NCBI RefSeq assembly: GCF_000690905.1
Contig: NZ_JMCL01000058.1
Location: forward strand, 1-44,999
DNA length: 44,999 nucleotides
From: Pseudomonas sp. Ant30-3
GTDB taxonomy: Bacteria > Pseudomonadota > Gammaproteobacteria > Pseudomonadales > Pseudomonadaceae
Direction: 5' to 3'
Below the pieces are notes generated by a model. That model worked only from the letters and a program-made list of their open reading frames with translations, was not told the DNA's origin and did not search any database. The first letter of the stretch is position 1. Each line of letters begins with the position of its first letter. Shown in pieces: positions 20,149 to 29,658 of this stretch. The translations under genes were made by a program, and so were the position numbers.

Positions 20149-20284
20149 ACGAGTGTCCTCCTCTTGTTGAATACGAGCGCTGCGCGTCATTCGCGAACGT
20201 CCCCGGCAATTCTGCCCGGCCAGCCTGATATCGGCGCAAGGCAACCGCCACCCTAAACCACAGGCTGGGGTTGTATCAATATAT

Positions 20285-20310
20285 TTGACATAAGGTCGGT
20301 AAACGACCTT
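20285..20310. promoter_or_regulatory. divergent regulatory region of kauB and the cupin gene
   Basis: The 247-base gap holds a perfect -35-like TTGACA at 20285-20290 (plus strand) and, right behind it, a perfect inverted repeat AAGGTCG / CGACCTT (20292-20298, 20304-20310). A second weak palindrome TGTT...AACA lies near 20315-20332. A regulator bound at the first repeat would cover the promoter. I cannot name the regulator; PauR is one candidate. Confidence 0.4.
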
Positions 20311-20395
20311 GCGGTGTTCATTTTAATAAACATAGACTTCGGACAATCCAAGACCATTTCAGCCACTCGCGCCGCAATCACGGGGGATTACAACA

Positions 20396-20758
20396 ATGAG
20401 CATCCACAACATCGTCGACTTCAGCCAAGCCACTACCGAGCCCGAGCGCTACAGACCGGATCAGGCGAAAATCCTGAAGGGCGACCCAGAGCAGGTGGTT
20501 TACAACCACTACAACAGCCCATGCGGCCAGTTGAATGCCGGCGTATGGGAAGGCGCCGTCGGCCAGTGGCACGTGAATTTCACCGAGCATGAATACTGCG
20601 AGATCGTTCAGGGCGTTTCAGTGCTGCGCGATAATGACGGCAACAGCAAAACCGTGCGCGCAGGCGATCGCTTTGTGATCCCGGCGGGATTCCGGGGGAC
20701 GTGGGAAGTGCTGGAGCCGTGCCGCAAGATTTACGTGGCGTTTGAACAGAAGGCTTGA
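20396..20758 (+). CDS. small cupin-domain protein
   Basis: A 120-residue single-domain cupin of the Cupin_3 (DUF861) type, with HEYCEIVQGVSVLRDNDG and the late motif GDRFVIPAGFRGTWEVLEPCRKIYV. Such proteins are often (S)-ureidoglycine aminohydrolase-like folds or unknown; the histidine ligand set is reduced here (HVNFTEHEYCE), so metal binding is uncertain. GGGGGA seven bases upstream supports the start. It is divergent from the KauB-type dehydrogenase, which suggests a side role in amine or amino-acid catabolism, but no function is shown. It converges on rpmG across a REP pair and a terminator. Confidence 0.8.
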   Translation: MSIHNIVDFSQATTEPERYRPDQAKILKGDPEQVVYNHYNSPCGQLNAGVWEGAVGQWHVNFTEHEYCEIVQGVSVLRDNDGNSKTVRAGDRFVIPAGFRGTWEVLEPCRKIYVAFEQKA

Positions 20759-20784
20759 GGATTTGTGTTGTTGCGTCTGACGCC

Positions 20785-20854
20785 ATCGCGAGCAGGCTCG
20801 CTCCCACAGGGTTTGTGAGCGACCCATACCTGTGGGAGCGAACCTGCTCGCGAT
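20785..20854. repeat. REP doublet (REPIN) between convergent genes
   Basis: ATCGCGAGCAGGCTCGCTC-CCACAGG and its reverse complement (one mismatch) are 18 bases apart, making a compact hairpin after the cupin gene. Confidence 0.92.
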
Positions 20855-20888
20855 GAGGTCCAGGAAAACGCCTCAAAAACCTGGGCAC

Positions 20889-20922
20889 AAAAAAGGCCCG
20901 TATCTCGCGATACGGGCCTTTT
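20889..20922 (-). terminator. Rho-independent terminator of rpmBG
   Basis: On the minus strand the stem GGCCCGTATC / GATACGGGCC encloses a GCGA tetraloop and is followed by a run of T residues. It begins 22 bases past the rpmG stop. The stem and loop are almost the same as those after crc at 31.66 kb. Confidence 0.93.
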
Positions 20923-20943
20923 TCGTAAGAAGAGAAAAATCAA

Positions 20944-21099
20944 TTACTTGATTTTGCCTTCCTTGTAGATCACGTGCTTGCGAACAACCGGATCAAATTT
21001 CTTGATCTCGATTTTGTCCGGGGTAGTACGCTTGTTCTTGTCGGTAGTGTAGAAGTGACCAGTACCGGCGCTCGAAATCAAACGAATCAATTCACGCAT
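20944..21099 (-). CDS. rpmG: 50S ribosomal protein L33
   Basis: A 51-residue basic protein beginning [20 protein letters not shown] and ending [11 protein letters not shown], the standard gamma-proteobacterial L33 of the large subunit. It lacks the CxxC zinc pairs found in the other L33 form, so it is the zinc-free version. The gene is eleven bases downstream of rpmB in the usual rpmB-rpmG operon, and a ribosome site (GGGAG) precedes the ATG. Confidence 0.97.
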   Translation of the reverse strand: MRELIRLISSAGTGHFYTTDKNKRTTPDKIEIKKFDPVVRKHVIYKEGKIK

Positions 21100-21110
21100 G
21101 ATTAGCTCCC

Positions 21111-21344
21111 TTAGATCTTGCCAGCTTTGCGGATTTCGGCCAGCACGACAGTGATGCCACGCTTGTCGATGATACGCATGCCTTTGGCAGATACGCGCAG
21201 ACGCACGAAACGTTTCTCTTCTTCAACCCAGAAGCGGTGATGCTGCAGGTTCGGCAGGAAACGACGACGGGTTTTGTTGTTTGCGTGGGAAATGTTATTC
21301 CCAGTCACCGGACCCTTACCGGTAACTTGACATACTCTCGACAT
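21111..21344 (-). CDS. rpmB: 50S ribosomal protein L28
   Basis: A 77-residue basic protein, [33 protein letters not shown] in outline, the usual L28 of the large ribosomal subunit and of normal length. Only one cysteine remains in the N-terminal region, so it is the zinc-free type. AGAGGG nine bases upstream supports the start. First gene of the rpmBG operon. Confidence 0.97.
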   Translation of the reverse strand: MSRVCQVTGKGPVTGNNISHANNKTRRRFLPNLQHHRFWVEEEKRFVRLRVSAKGMRIIDKRGITVVLAEIRKAGKI

Positions 21345-21790
21345 GCCTCAGCCCTCTAAAACCACATGCCCAACCCGGCATGGGTTGGCCGCTTAATCTC
21401 TCAGTCATTTGGCGCCAGGCGCCGCGTTTCTTTAGAGGTCTTACCGGCTACACCTACAGTGAAGGAACCGGGCCCCTAGAAAAGAGCGCTGCTTTATACC
21501 AGAAAGACTTGAGTGCAACAACAATCGATGTGAACAGAATCGATGAAAACCCTGATTTACAGGCTCCAGGCGCCTTGAACAAAGGCTGTCGTGGATGCCG
21601 ACCGCTCGTCGCAGAGTATCGGCCAGCGGCCCGAATTGGGGTGTCCATCGGCATGCACACACCGAAAACAATCGCTCATACTCCCCTTTAAATGAAAAAG
21701 GGGATAGTCATTTGCAAAAGAGCCCACTAGGGTAAGCCTTTTCCAGACTGCACTTGCAGATGGGCTTTCGATCTGTAAAGGAACCCGACC
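21345..21790. other. intergenic region between rpmB and the ABC binding-protein gene
   Basis: About 445 bases without a convincing gene; short ORFs here have no family resemblance or ribosome sites. It holds the candidate rpmBG promoter, a perfect short palindrome GGCGCCAGGCGCC near 21411-21423, and a hairpin CCCCTTT / AAAGGGG at 21683-21703 that lies about 90 bases before the binding-protein start and could be an attenuating or regulatory stem. Confidence 0.6.
21493..21521 (-). promoter_or_regulatory. candidate sigma-70 promoter for rpmBG
   Basis: On the minus strand TTGTTG and TATAAA are separated by exactly 17 bases, with the -10 box about 150 bases before rpmB. The -10 matches five of six consensus positions; the -35 matches only three. 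Confidence 0.45.
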
Positions 21791-23377
21791 ATGCGCCTCG
21801 CTGCCCTACCGCTGTTGCTCGCCCCTCTTCTGCTGAGCCCGTTGGCGCAGGCCGCCGCGCTGAGTGTTTGTACCGAGGCCAGCCCTGAAGGGTTCGACGT
21901 GGTGCAGTACAACTCGCTGACCACCACCAATGCCTCGGCCGACGTGCTGATGAATCGCCTGGTGGACTTCGACACCGCCAGTGGCAAAGTCGTCGCCGGG
22001 CTTGCGGACAGCTGGGAAGTGTCCGCTGATGGCCTGACCTATGTATTCAAATTGCATCCGCAGGTGAAATTCCACCGCACGGACTATTTCAGCCCGTCCC
22101 GCGAGCTGACGGCAGAGGACGTGAAGTTCAGTTTCGACCGCATGCTCGACCCGGCGAACCCGTGGCACAAAATAGCCCAGAGCGGTTTCCCCCACGCGCA
22201 ATCGATGCAATTACCCGCGCTTATCAAGAAAATCGACGCGCTGGACCCGTTGACCGTGCGCTTCACACTCGATCACCCGGATTCAACGTTCCTGCCAACA
22301 CTCAGCATGGGCTTCGCCTCGATCTACTCCGCCGAGTACGCTGACAAACTGTTGAAGGCCGGCACACCGCAAAAACTCAACAGCCACCCAATCGGCAGTG
22401 GTCCTTTCATCTTCACGCGCTTTCAGAAAGATGCCTCCATTCGTTACAAAGCCAACCCGGACTACTTCCGCGGCAAACCTACAGTGGACCCGCTGATCTT
22501 CGCGATCACGCCGGACGCCAATGTGCGCTTGCAGAAACTGCGCCGCAACGAGTGCCAGATCGCGCTGTCGCCCAAGCCTCTGGATGTCCAGGCCGCGCAG
22601 AAGGAACCGAGCCTGAAAGTGGAAAAGACTGACGCCTTCATGACCGCGTTCGTCGCCATCAACAGCCAGCATCCGCCGCTGGATAAGCTGGAAGTGCGCC
22701 AGGCCATCAACCTGGCGTTCGACAAAGCCAACTACGTCAAAGCCGTGTTCGAAGATACCGCAGAGCCCGCCAGCGGCCCTTACCCGCCCAATACCTGGAG
22801 CTACGCGAAAGGCTTGCCGGGTTACGCCCATGACGTGGAAAAAGCCAAGGCGCTGATGGCGAAAGCCGGGTTGAAGGATGGTTTCCAGACCACCATCTGG
22901 ACCCGACCGTCGGGCAGCCTGTTGAATCCCAACCCAAGCCTCGGCGCTCAGATGCTGCAATCTGACCTGGAGAAAATCGGCATTCAGGCCGAGATTCGCG
23001 TGATCGAATGGGGCGAGGTGATCCGGCGCGCCAAGGCCGGTGAGCACGACTTGCTGTTCATGGGCTGGGCGGGCGACAACGGCGATCCGGACAACTTCCT
23101 CACACCGCAGTTTTCCTGCGCTGCGGTCAAGTCCGGCACCAACTTCGCCCGGTACTGCAACCAGGACCTGGACAAGCTGATCAGTGCCGGCAAGACCACT
23201 TCCGAGCAAGGTGTGCGCACCAAGCTATACGAACAGGCTCAGGCGCAGATCCAGCAGCAAGCACTGTGGTTGCCGCTGGCCCACCCGACCGCCTTCGCGC
23301 TGATGCGCAAGGGTGTCGAGGGTTATTCCGTAAGTCCGTTTGGGCGGCAGGATTATTCGAAGGTCAGCCTCAAATAA
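21791..23377 (+). CDS. ABC transporter substrate-binding protein, dipeptide type (SBP_bac_5)
   Basis: A 528-residue periplasmic binding protein of the DppA/OppA family. Residues 1-22 are a signal peptide ending AQA; there is no lipobox. The mature start ALSVCTEASPEGFDVVQYNSLTT and the segment NRLVDFDTASGKVVAGLADSWEVSADGLTYVFKL are typical, as is MGWAGDNGDPDNFLTPQFSC late in the protein. It likely captures di- or short peptides for an ABC importer. No permease or ATPase gene follows here, so it must work with a transporter encoded elsewhere. AAGGA upstream supports the start. It is a solitary gene closed by a REP pair. Confidence 0.92.
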   Translation: MRLAALPLLLAPLLLSPLAQAAALSVCTEASPEGFDVVQYNSLTTTNASADVLMNRLVDFDTASGKVVAGLADSWEVSADGLTYVFKLHPQVKFHRTDYFSPSRELTAEDVKFSFDRMLDPANPWHKIAQSGFPHAQSMQLPALIKKIDALDPLTVRFTLDHPDSTFLPTLSMGFASIYSAEYADKLLKAGTPQKLNSHPIGSGPFIFTRFQKDASIRYKANPDYFRGKPTVDPLIFAITPDANVRLQKLRRNECQIALSPKPLDVQAAQKEPSLKVEKTDAFMTAFVAINSQHPPLDKLEVRQAINLAFDKANYVKAVFEDTAEPASGPYPPNTWSYAKGLPGYAHDVEKAKALMAKAGLKDGFQTTIWTRPSGSLLNPNPSLGAQMLQSDLEKIGIQAEIRVIEWGEVIRRAKAGEHDLLFMGWAGDNGDPDNFLTPQFSCAAVKSGTNFARYCNQDLDKLISAGKTTSEQGVRTKLYEQAQAQIQQQALWLPLAHPTAFALMRKGVEGYSVSPFGRQDYSKVSLK

Positions 23378-23393
23378 TATCCACTACAACCCC

Positions 23394-23495
23394 CTGTAGG
23401 AGCGAGCCTGCTCGCGAAAAAAGCACAGACAACGCGAGCTACCAGACACGCTGCGTCATCGTTAACGTGCTTCGCGAGCGGGCTCGCTCCTACAG
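23394..23495. repeat. REP doublet (REPIN) between convergent genes
   Basis: CTGTAGGAGCGAGCCTGCTC-GCGAA and its reverse complement, with one changed base, flank a centre of about 52 bases between the binding-protein gene and radC. Confidence 0.9.
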
Positions 23496-23513
23496 TAGAT
23501 TTGCAGCCCGCGC

Positions 23514-24188
23514 TCACATCCATCCATGCTCGGCCATGGACAACGGCTCACCATCACCGATGATGAAATGGTCGAGCACCCGCACATCGATCAGGTCCAG
23601 CGCGTCTTGCAGGCGCTTGGTCAGCGTGCGATCGGCTTCACTGGGATTGGAGTTGCCCGAAGGGTGGTTGTGACAGAGGATCACGGCGGCGGCGTTGTGC
23701 GCCAGAGCGCGCTTGACCACCTGACGGGGATGCACGCTCGTACAGTCAATCGAGCCACGAAATAATGCCTCGAAGGTCAGTACCTGGTGCTTGGAGTCCA
23801 GAAAAAGGCAGCCGAAAACCTCATGCGGCTCGTGGCGCAGCATTGCCTTGAGGTAGTCACGCACGGCCTGTGGATTTTCCAGCGCAGATTTATGCCGCGC
23901 ACGCTCAGCCAGATGGCGCCGGCCCATTTCCAGAACGGCCTGCAACTGGGCAAATTTCGCAGGGCCGAGCCCTAGCTGCTCGCTGAACGCCTGTTGATCG
24001 GCCTCCATCAGCGAGCGCAGACCGCCAAACTGACTCAACAAATGGCGTGCCAGATCGACGGCGCTTTTGCCGGACACACCCGTTCTCAAAAAGATCGCCA
24101 GCAGTTCAGCGTCCGAAAGGCTCGCCGAGCCCAACTCCAATAACCTTTCCCGCGGCCGCTCGGCTAACGGCCAGTCACGAATACTCAT
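23514..24188 (-). CDS. radC: RadC family protein (JAB/MPN domain)
   Basis: A 224-residue protein with an N-terminal HhH-like region ([48 protein letters not shown]) and a C-terminal JAMM metalloprotease-like domain carrying [14 protein letters not shown] with the metal ligands. Once thought a repair protein, its true activity is not settled. The frame is open 62 codons upstream, but GGAGGT just before the ATG at 24188 ([14 protein letters not shown], the family start) fixes it. It is divergent from coaBC, as in other Pseudomonas. Confidence 0.94.
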   Translation of the reverse strand: MSIRDWPLAERPRERLLELGSASLSDAELLAIFLRTGVSGKSAVDLARHLLSQFGGLRSLMEADQQAFSEQLGLGPAKFAQLQAVLEMGRRHLAERARHKSALENPQAVRDYLKAMLRHEPHEVFGCLFLDSKHQVLTFEALFRGSIDCTSVHPRQVVKRALAHNAAAVILCHNHPSGNSNPSEADRTLTKRLQDALDLIDVRVLDHFIIGDGEPLSMAEHGWM

Positions 24189-24324
24189 AGCACCTCCCTG
24201 TCTGTGGGCGCCGCTGTTCCGTAGCGGTCGCTGTGATATCTTAGCCCATCTTTTTTGCGAGCGATTTTCACTCCTGGGGAGGGGGTATCGCCACGCAGTC
24301 ATCAACGAATTGAAAGGCAGACCT

Positions 24325-25533
24325 ATGCAGCGGCTGTATCGGAAACGCATCGTTCTGGGCGTCGGCGGCGGCATTGCTGCCTACAAGAGCGCCGACCTGG
24401 TTCGCCGTTTGATCGATCAAGGCGCCGAAGTGCGGGTGGTCATGACCCGAGGCGGCAGCGAGTTCATCACCCCGCTGACCATGCAGGCATTGTCCGGCCA
24501 CCCGGTGCATCTGGACCTGCTGGACCCGGCCGCCGAAGCCGCCATGGGACACATCGAACTGGCCAAGTGGGCGGACATGGTGTTGATCGCCCCGGCAACG
24601 GCGGACCTGATCGCGCGTCTGGCCCAAGGCATTGCCGACGATCTGCTGACCACGCTGGTGCTGGCCACCGACGCCATCGTCGCCGTAGCTCCGGCGATGA
24701 ATCAGGCGATGTGGCGCGACCCGGCGACCCAGGCCAACCTGCAGACCCTCGAAAGCCGCGCCCTCAAGGTGTTCGGCCCGGCCTCCGGTAGCCAGGCCTG
24801 TGGCGATGTCGGCTTCGGTCGCATGCTCGAAGCCGTCGAACTCGCCCAGTGCGCGGCAGACAGCTTCCAGCGCCAGGCACTGACCGGCAGACACGTGCTG
24901 ATCACCGCCGGCCCGACCCAGGAAAACATCGACCCGGTGCGCTACATCACCAACCACAGCTCCGGCAAAATGGGCTTTGCCTTGGCCGAGGCCGCAGTGG
25001 AAGCCGGCGCCCGCGTCACGCTGATCACCGGCCCGGTGCACCTGCCAACACCGGATCGCGTCACCCGTATCGACGTGGTCAGCGCCCGCGACATGCTCGC
25101 GGCTTGCGAGGCGGCGATCCCTTGCGACGTATTCATTGCCTCGGCTGCGGTCGCGGACTATCGCCCCGAAGTCGTCGCCCCGCAAAAACTCAAGAAAGAT
25201 CCTACGAGCGGCGACGGCTTGTTGCTACAAATGGTCCGCAACCCGGACATCCTGGCCACCATAGCCACTCGTGCCGACCGTCCGTTCAGCGTCGGCTTCG
25301 CTGCCGAAACCGAACACTTGCTCGATTACGCCGCCCGGAAGTTGAAGGACAAGAATCTCGATCTGATCGTCGCCAACGACGTCGCCAATCCGAGTATTGG
25401 CTTCAACAGCGAAGAGAACGCTTTCAGCGTGATCGACCGCCAGCTGCACGCCACACTTTTCGCCCAGACCAGCAAGAGCAAAATTGCTCGCCAGCTGATC
25501 ACTTTTATCGCCGACCGTCTGAACCAGGTTTAA
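24325..25533 (+). CDS. coaBC: phosphopantothenoylcysteine decarboxylase / phosphopantothenate-cysteine ligase
   Basis: A 402-residue bifunctional coenzyme A biosynthesis enzyme (Dfp). The N-terminal CoaC flavoprotein part (1-185) has the start [20 protein letters not shown], the catalytic His in [19 protein letters not shown], and the substrate-clamp Cys in [14 protein letters not shown]. The CoaB part begins [30 protein letters not shown] and has SAAVADYRP and the KLKK segment. Together they turn 4'-phosphopantothenate and cysteine into 4'-phosphopantetheine. The ATG at 24325 is chosen because the family starts there, with AAAGG upstream. dut follows after five bases, an operon. Confidence 0.95.
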   Translation: MQRLYRKRIVLGVGGGIAAYKSADLVRRLIDQGAEVRVVMTRGGSEFITPLTMQALSGHPVHLDLLDPAAEAAMGHIELAKWADMVLIAPATADLIARLAQGIADDLLTTLVLATDAIVAVAPAMNQAMWRDPATQANLQTLESRALKVFGPASGSQACGDVGFGRMLEAVELAQCAADSFQRQALTGRHVLITAGPTQENIDPVRYITNHSSGKMGFALAEAAVEAGARVTLITGPVHLPTPDRVTRIDVVSARDMLAACEAAIPCDVFIASAAVADYRPEVVAPQKLKKDPTSGDGLLLQMVRNPDILATIATRADRPFSVGFAAETEHLLDYAARKLKDKNLDLIVANDVANPSIGFNSEENAFSVIDRQLHATLFAQTSKSKIARQLITFIADRLNQV

Positions 25534-25538
25534 TTTAC

Positions 25539-25994
25539 ATGCACGCTTTGCAAGCCAAGATCCTCGATCCACGCATCGGCAGCGAATTTCCGCTGCCGCA
25601 GTACGCCACTCCTGGCTCCGCAGGCCTCGATCTGCGCGCCATGCTGGAAAAAGACACCGTCATCAAGCCAGGTGAAACCTTGCTGATTCCCACCGGCCTG
25701 TCCGTCTACATTGGTGATCCGGGCCTGGCCGCGCTGATCCTGCCGCGTTCCGGCCTTGGCCATAAACACGGCATTGTGCTGGGTAACCTTGTTGGCCTGA
25801 TCGACTCTGATTATCAGGGCCCGCTGATGGTGTCGTGCTGGAACCGCGGCCAGACCGATTTCAATATGGTCGTCGGCGAACGCCTGGCCCAACTTGTTCT
25901 GGTGCCAGTGGTTCAGGCGCATTTCGAAATGGTTGAAGAGTTCGTTGAAACCGAACGCGGCGCGGGCGGTTTCGGGCATTCCGGCAGTCACTGA
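25539..25994 (+). CDS. dut: dUTP diphosphatase
   Basis: A 151-residue trimeric dUTPase, hydrolysing dUTP to dUMP and pyrophosphate to keep uracil out of DNA and to feed dTMP synthesis. All five motifs are present: [11 protein letters not shown] (1), [10 protein letters not shown] (2), [11 protein letters not shown] (3), RLAQLVLVP (4) and the C-terminal GAGGFGHSG (5). It starts five bases after coaBC and is translated from the same message. Confidence 0.96.
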   Translation: MHALQAKILDPRIGSEFPLPQYATPGSAGLDLRAMLEKDTVIKPGETLLIPTGLSVYIGDPGLAALILPRSGLGHKHGIVLGNLVGLIDSDYQGPLMVSCWNRGQTDFNMVVGERLAQLVLVPVVQAHFEMVEEFVETERGAGGFGHSGSH

Positions 25995-26011
25995 GCCGGC
26001 TGGATGCACCC

Positions 26012-26122
26012 TGGTGGCGAGCGAGCTTGCTCGCGCTGGGCCGGGCAGGGGTCTCGTAATTGCGTGAGTGCCACGCCTTGGAGCGCTGCCCAATCAAGCG
26101 GGCGCACGCTCCCTCGCCACAC
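26012..26122. repeat. degenerate REP doublet between dut and algC
   Basis: TGGTGGCGAGCGAGCTTGC-TCGCGCTGGGC and a diverged reversed copy (reading TGTGGCGAGGGAGC from the other side) enclose a central palindrome. The arms have more mismatches than the other elements. It is one of three elements lying between genes on the same strand. The rest of the gap to algC (26123-26320) holds no gene I can support; the algC frame is open there, but without a start that has a ribosome site. Confidence 0.65.
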
Positions 26123-26320
26123 ATTGCACAGATGTCATCTGGAAGGTTTAACACTGATCTCAAGGCATTGGCCCGCCATATGCTTGCTGAAACCGATGTC
26201 ATGGCCTTTCCGCACCGCGAACTCTCTGTGGAAAATGCCGTCATACCCTTCAGTTTAAGATCGCTCACGAGCTTTTTCGCGCGCACGCCCAGCCACATCC
26301 GAGATGGAGCATTCCCACAG

Positions 26321-27718
26321 ATGAACACCCCCGCCCAAGCCGTACCCTCATTCCCGGACAGCATTTTCCGCGCTTACGACATTCGCGGCACGGTGCCGGA
26401 ATTCCTGAATGCCGAAACCGCCTACTGGCTCGGACGCGCAATCGGTGCACAGAGCTTGTCCCAAGGTGAACCGAACGTTTGCGTAGGCCGCGATGGCCGT
26501 CTGTCCGGTCCTGAGCTGGTCGAGCAATTGATCAAAGGCCTGGCCGAAGCCGGTTGCCACGTCAGCGATGTCGGCCTGGTGCCAACACCTGCGCTGTACT
26601 ACGCCGCCAACGTACTGGCCGGTAAATCCGGGGTGATGCTCACCGGCAGCCACAACCCGTCGAACTACAACGGTTTCAAAATCGTCATTGCCGGCGACAC
26701 TTTGGCCAACGAACAGATTCAAGCCCTGCACGACCGCCTCAAGACCAACAACCTGAGCAGCGGCGAAGGTAGCATCACCCAGGTCGACATCCTTGATCGC
26801 TACAACACTGAAATCGTTCAGGACATTAAACTGGCCCGTCGCCTCAAAGTCGTTGTCGACTGCGGTAACGGTGCGGCCGGTGTCATCGCCCCGCAGCTGA
26901 TCGAAGCGCTGAACTGCGAAGTTATCCCGCTGTTCTGCGACGTCGACGGTAATTTCCCGAACCATCACCCGGATCCGGGCAAACCTGAAAACCTTGTCGA
27001 CCTGATCGCCAAGGTCAAGGAAACCAACGCCGACATCGGCCTGGCTTTCGACGGCGATGGCGACCGCGTCGGCGTGGTGACCAACACCGGCAGCATTGTT
27101 TACCCGGATCGTTTGTTGATGCTGTTCGCCCGTGACGTGGTAGCACGCAACCCGGACGCGGAAATTATCTTCGACGTCAAATGCACCCGTCGCCTGACGC
27201 CGCTGATCAAGGAATATGGCGGTCGTCCGTTAATGTGGAAGACCGGTCACTCGTTGATCAAAAAGAAAATGAAGCAAACGGGCGCTCTGTTGGCCGGTGA
27301 AATGAGCGGGCACATCTTCTTCAAGGAACGCTGGTTCGGTTTCGACGACGGCATTTACAGCGCTGCGCGTCTGCTGGAGATCCTCAGCAAAGAGAAATCC
27401 ACCGCCGAAGAGCTGTTCGCCACATTCCCGAACGATATTTCGACGCCTGAAATCAATATCAATGTGACCGAAGAGAGCAAATTCAGCATCATTGATGCAT
27501 TGCACGACGCGAAGTGGGGCGAAGGCGCCGACCTGACCACCATCGACGGCGTGCGAGTCGACTACGCCAAAGGCTGGGGCCTGGTGCGCGCATCCAACAC
27601 CACGCCGGTGCTGGTGCTGCGTTTCGAGGCCGATGACGAAGCGGAACTGCAGCGCATCAAGGACGTATTCACGGTCCAGCTGAAGCGTGTTGCACCTGAT
27701 CTCCAATTACCGTTTTGA
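26321..27718 (+). CDS. algC: phosphomannomutase/phosphoglucomutase
   Basis: A 465-residue alpha-D-phosphohexomutase, interconverting mannose- and glucose-6- and 1-phosphates for alginate, LPS and other polysaccharides. The phosphoserine loop is TGSHNPSNYNGF (Ser110), the Mg-binding loop AFDGDGDRVGVV, the sugar-specificity loop GEMSGHIFF and the phosphate-binding RASNTTPVLVLRFEA. The start MNTPAQAVPSFPDSIFRAYDIRG is the usual short form, with GGAG eleven bases upstream. The open frame extends 87 codons further upstream but runs through REP sequence, which argues against a longer protein. argB follows after 39 bases. Confidence 0.95.
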   Translation: MNTPAQAVPSFPDSIFRAYDIRGTVPEFLNAETAYWLGRAIGAQSLSQGEPNVCVGRDGRLSGPELVEQLIKGLAEAGCHVSDVGLVPTPALYYAANVLAGKSGVMLTGSHNPSNYNGFKIVIAGDTLANEQIQALHDRLKTNNLSSGEGSITQVDILDRYNTEIVQDIKLARRLKVVVDCGNGAAGVIAPQLIEALNCEVIPLFCDVDGNFPNHHPDPGKPENLVDLIAKVKETNADIGLAFDGDGDRVGVVTNTGSIVYPDRLLMLFARDVVARNPDAEIIFDVKCTRRLTPLIKEYGGRPLMWKTGHSLIKKKMKQTGALLAGEMSGHIFFKERWFGFDDGIYSAARLLEILSKEKSTAEELFATFPNDISTPEININVTEESKFSIIDALHDAKWGEGADLTTIDGVRVDYAKGWGLVRASNTTPVLVLRFEADDEAELQRIKDVFTVQLKRVAPDLQLPF

Positions 27719-27757
27719 TTTATTGAAGCGCCTTTTATCGAAGTGCCGGAGCCCTGA

Positions 27758-28663
<906 letters not shown>

Positions 28664-28680
28664 TTCAAGCGCTTCAAAAT

Positions 28681-28754
28681 AGATCGCAGCTTCGGCAGCA
28701 CCTTACGGACGTACGAATATTCCGTAAGACCTGATGAAGTCTGCGATCTTTTTT
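28681..28754 (+). terminator. nested hairpin terminator after argB
   Basis: AGATCGCAGCTTC (28681-28693) pairs with GAAGTCTGCGATCT (28736-28749), one bulged base, and is followed by TTTTTT. Inside, CTTACGGA (28702-28709) and TCCGTAAG (28721-28728) form a second perfect stem. It lies 18 bases past argB and closes that transcript. Confidence 0.75.
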
Positions 28755-28760
28755 ATGCGC

Positions 28761-28798
28761 GTCGGAAACGTCCGACTTGATTCAGGGAAGCGTCCGAC
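28761..28798. promoter_or_regulatory. repeats upstream of the argB-pyrE cassette
   Basis: GTCGGA (28761-28766) and TCCGAC (28771-28776) are inverted repeats with a four-base gap, and CGTCCGAC occurs twice, at 28769-28776 and 28791-28798, exactly 22 bases apart (two helical turns). They stand 58-95 bases before the zinc-ribbon gene, where a promoter and operator for the cassette would be expected. Confidence 0.45.
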
Positions 28799-28855
28799 AT
28801 CAAGGCAGCATCAGTCCGCATAGGATCTTCCGTGAATCCACAGGAGATCTACCTC

Positions 28856-29068
28856 ATGAAAAAAGATTACGTTCCGAATGGCAGCGACGTTGCAGCAGGC
28901 ACTTACCAGTGCGCCGACTGCGGTCATGAATACTCCAACCAATCCAAAAAATCCTTGCCCCCCTGCCCTAAACGCCTGGAATCCATGCACCTGCTAAACG
29001 GTTGGAAGATTCTCTCGGGGCAGGGAGATGCACAGGAAGATCCTTACCCGCAACAATCCGACAAATGA
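28856..29068 (+). CDS. small zinc-ribbon-like protein with an incomplete ligand set
   Basis: A 70-residue unrecognised small protein. Residues 17-40 (YQCADCG...LPPCPKR) look like a zinc ribbon, with Cys19, Cys22 and Cys37, but the fourth ligand expected at residue 40 is Arg. AGGAG (28843-28847) eight bases before the ATG at 28856 fixes the start; the frame also opens from GTG at 28832. A hypothetical protein follows 17 bases later on the same strand, so the two are probably cotranscribed. Possible roles include a rubredoxin- or regulator-like module; none is shown. Confidence 0.72.
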   Translation: MKKDYVPNGSDVAAGTYQCADCGHEYSNQSKKSLPPCPKRLESMHLLNGWKILSGQGDAQEDPYPQQSDK

Positions 29069-29085
29069 TCGTGGGGGACTGATCC

Positions 29086-29658
29086 ATGCAGATCTCGTTC
29101 ACGATCGACGCCCAGGCTTTCGAGCAAGAGCAGAAAGAGCCGGTTAAAAAGACCCTGAAGATTTCTGACGACGAGATCGCTCATGCTTTGCAACGCATTG
29201 CCAAGGCCAGCCTTACCGAGTATCTGAAGATGCTGGTCGAAGGCGGCATGCCGAGCCGGGCCGATGAAGCGAAGCAGGATCGCTTGTTGTATCTGATTCA
29301 AAGCTACTTCGGGCAGACCTTGCCGACTGAATCGCAGATCTCGACGATTTTCCAGCTGACCCAAAGCCAAAGCAAAACCTTGCTGAAAAACACGGTTTCA
29401 CGTTTTCGCAATCAGCTGGACGAGATCTTGCAACACAGTATGCGCACGGTGATCGAATCTGCGGACCATGCCCAAACGGTGTACCTGGTGGTGATCAGTT
29501 CGGATGTCATCCGTGACGAGCTGAACATGTTGATCACGCAAAACCAACCCACCTTCAAACCCATCACCAAGCGCAAAGGCAGCGCCGGGCAGTTTGAGAT
29601 CAGCGAGGACTCTCACGACTTGCTCTGCGCAACGCTGGGGATCAATGTCATTCAGTGA
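29086..29658 (+). CDS. protein of unknown function with HTH-like segment
   Basis: A 190-residue soluble protein I do not recognise. Residues 28-75 are helical (DDEIAHALQRIAKASLTEYLKML). Residues 79-110 (PTESQISTIFQLTQ and onward, with KTLLKNTVSRF) have the spacing of a helix-turn-helix with a following recognition-like helix. Residues 132-150 form a hydrophobic strand and helix, and the C-terminus is polar. No signal peptide or membrane segment is seen. GGGGGA eight bases upstream is a good ribosome site. It overlaps the next gene by 14 bases, so the two proteins are translationally coupled and probably act together; DNA binding is inference from the HTH-like pattern only. Confidence 0.72.
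   Translation: MQISFTIDAQAFEQEQKEPVKKTLKISDDEIAHALQRIAKASLTEYLKMLVEGGMPSRADEAKQDRLLYLIQSYFGQTLPTESQISTIFQLTQSQSKTLLKNTVSRFRNQLDEILQHSMRTVIESADHAQTVYLVVISSDVIRDELNMLITQNQPTFKPITKRKGSAGQFEISEDSHDLLCATLGINVIQ

Noticed and set aside
20388..20402. A possible Crc/Hfq A-rich motif at the start of the cupin gene (ACAACAATGAG)
   Set aside because: It fits AANAANAA only in part, and short A-rich stretches near ATGs are common.
26060..26320. An N-terminal extension of algC by 87 codons
   Set aside because: The extra codons run through a degenerate REP element and unrelated text, whereas the ATG at 26321 begins the known N-terminus.
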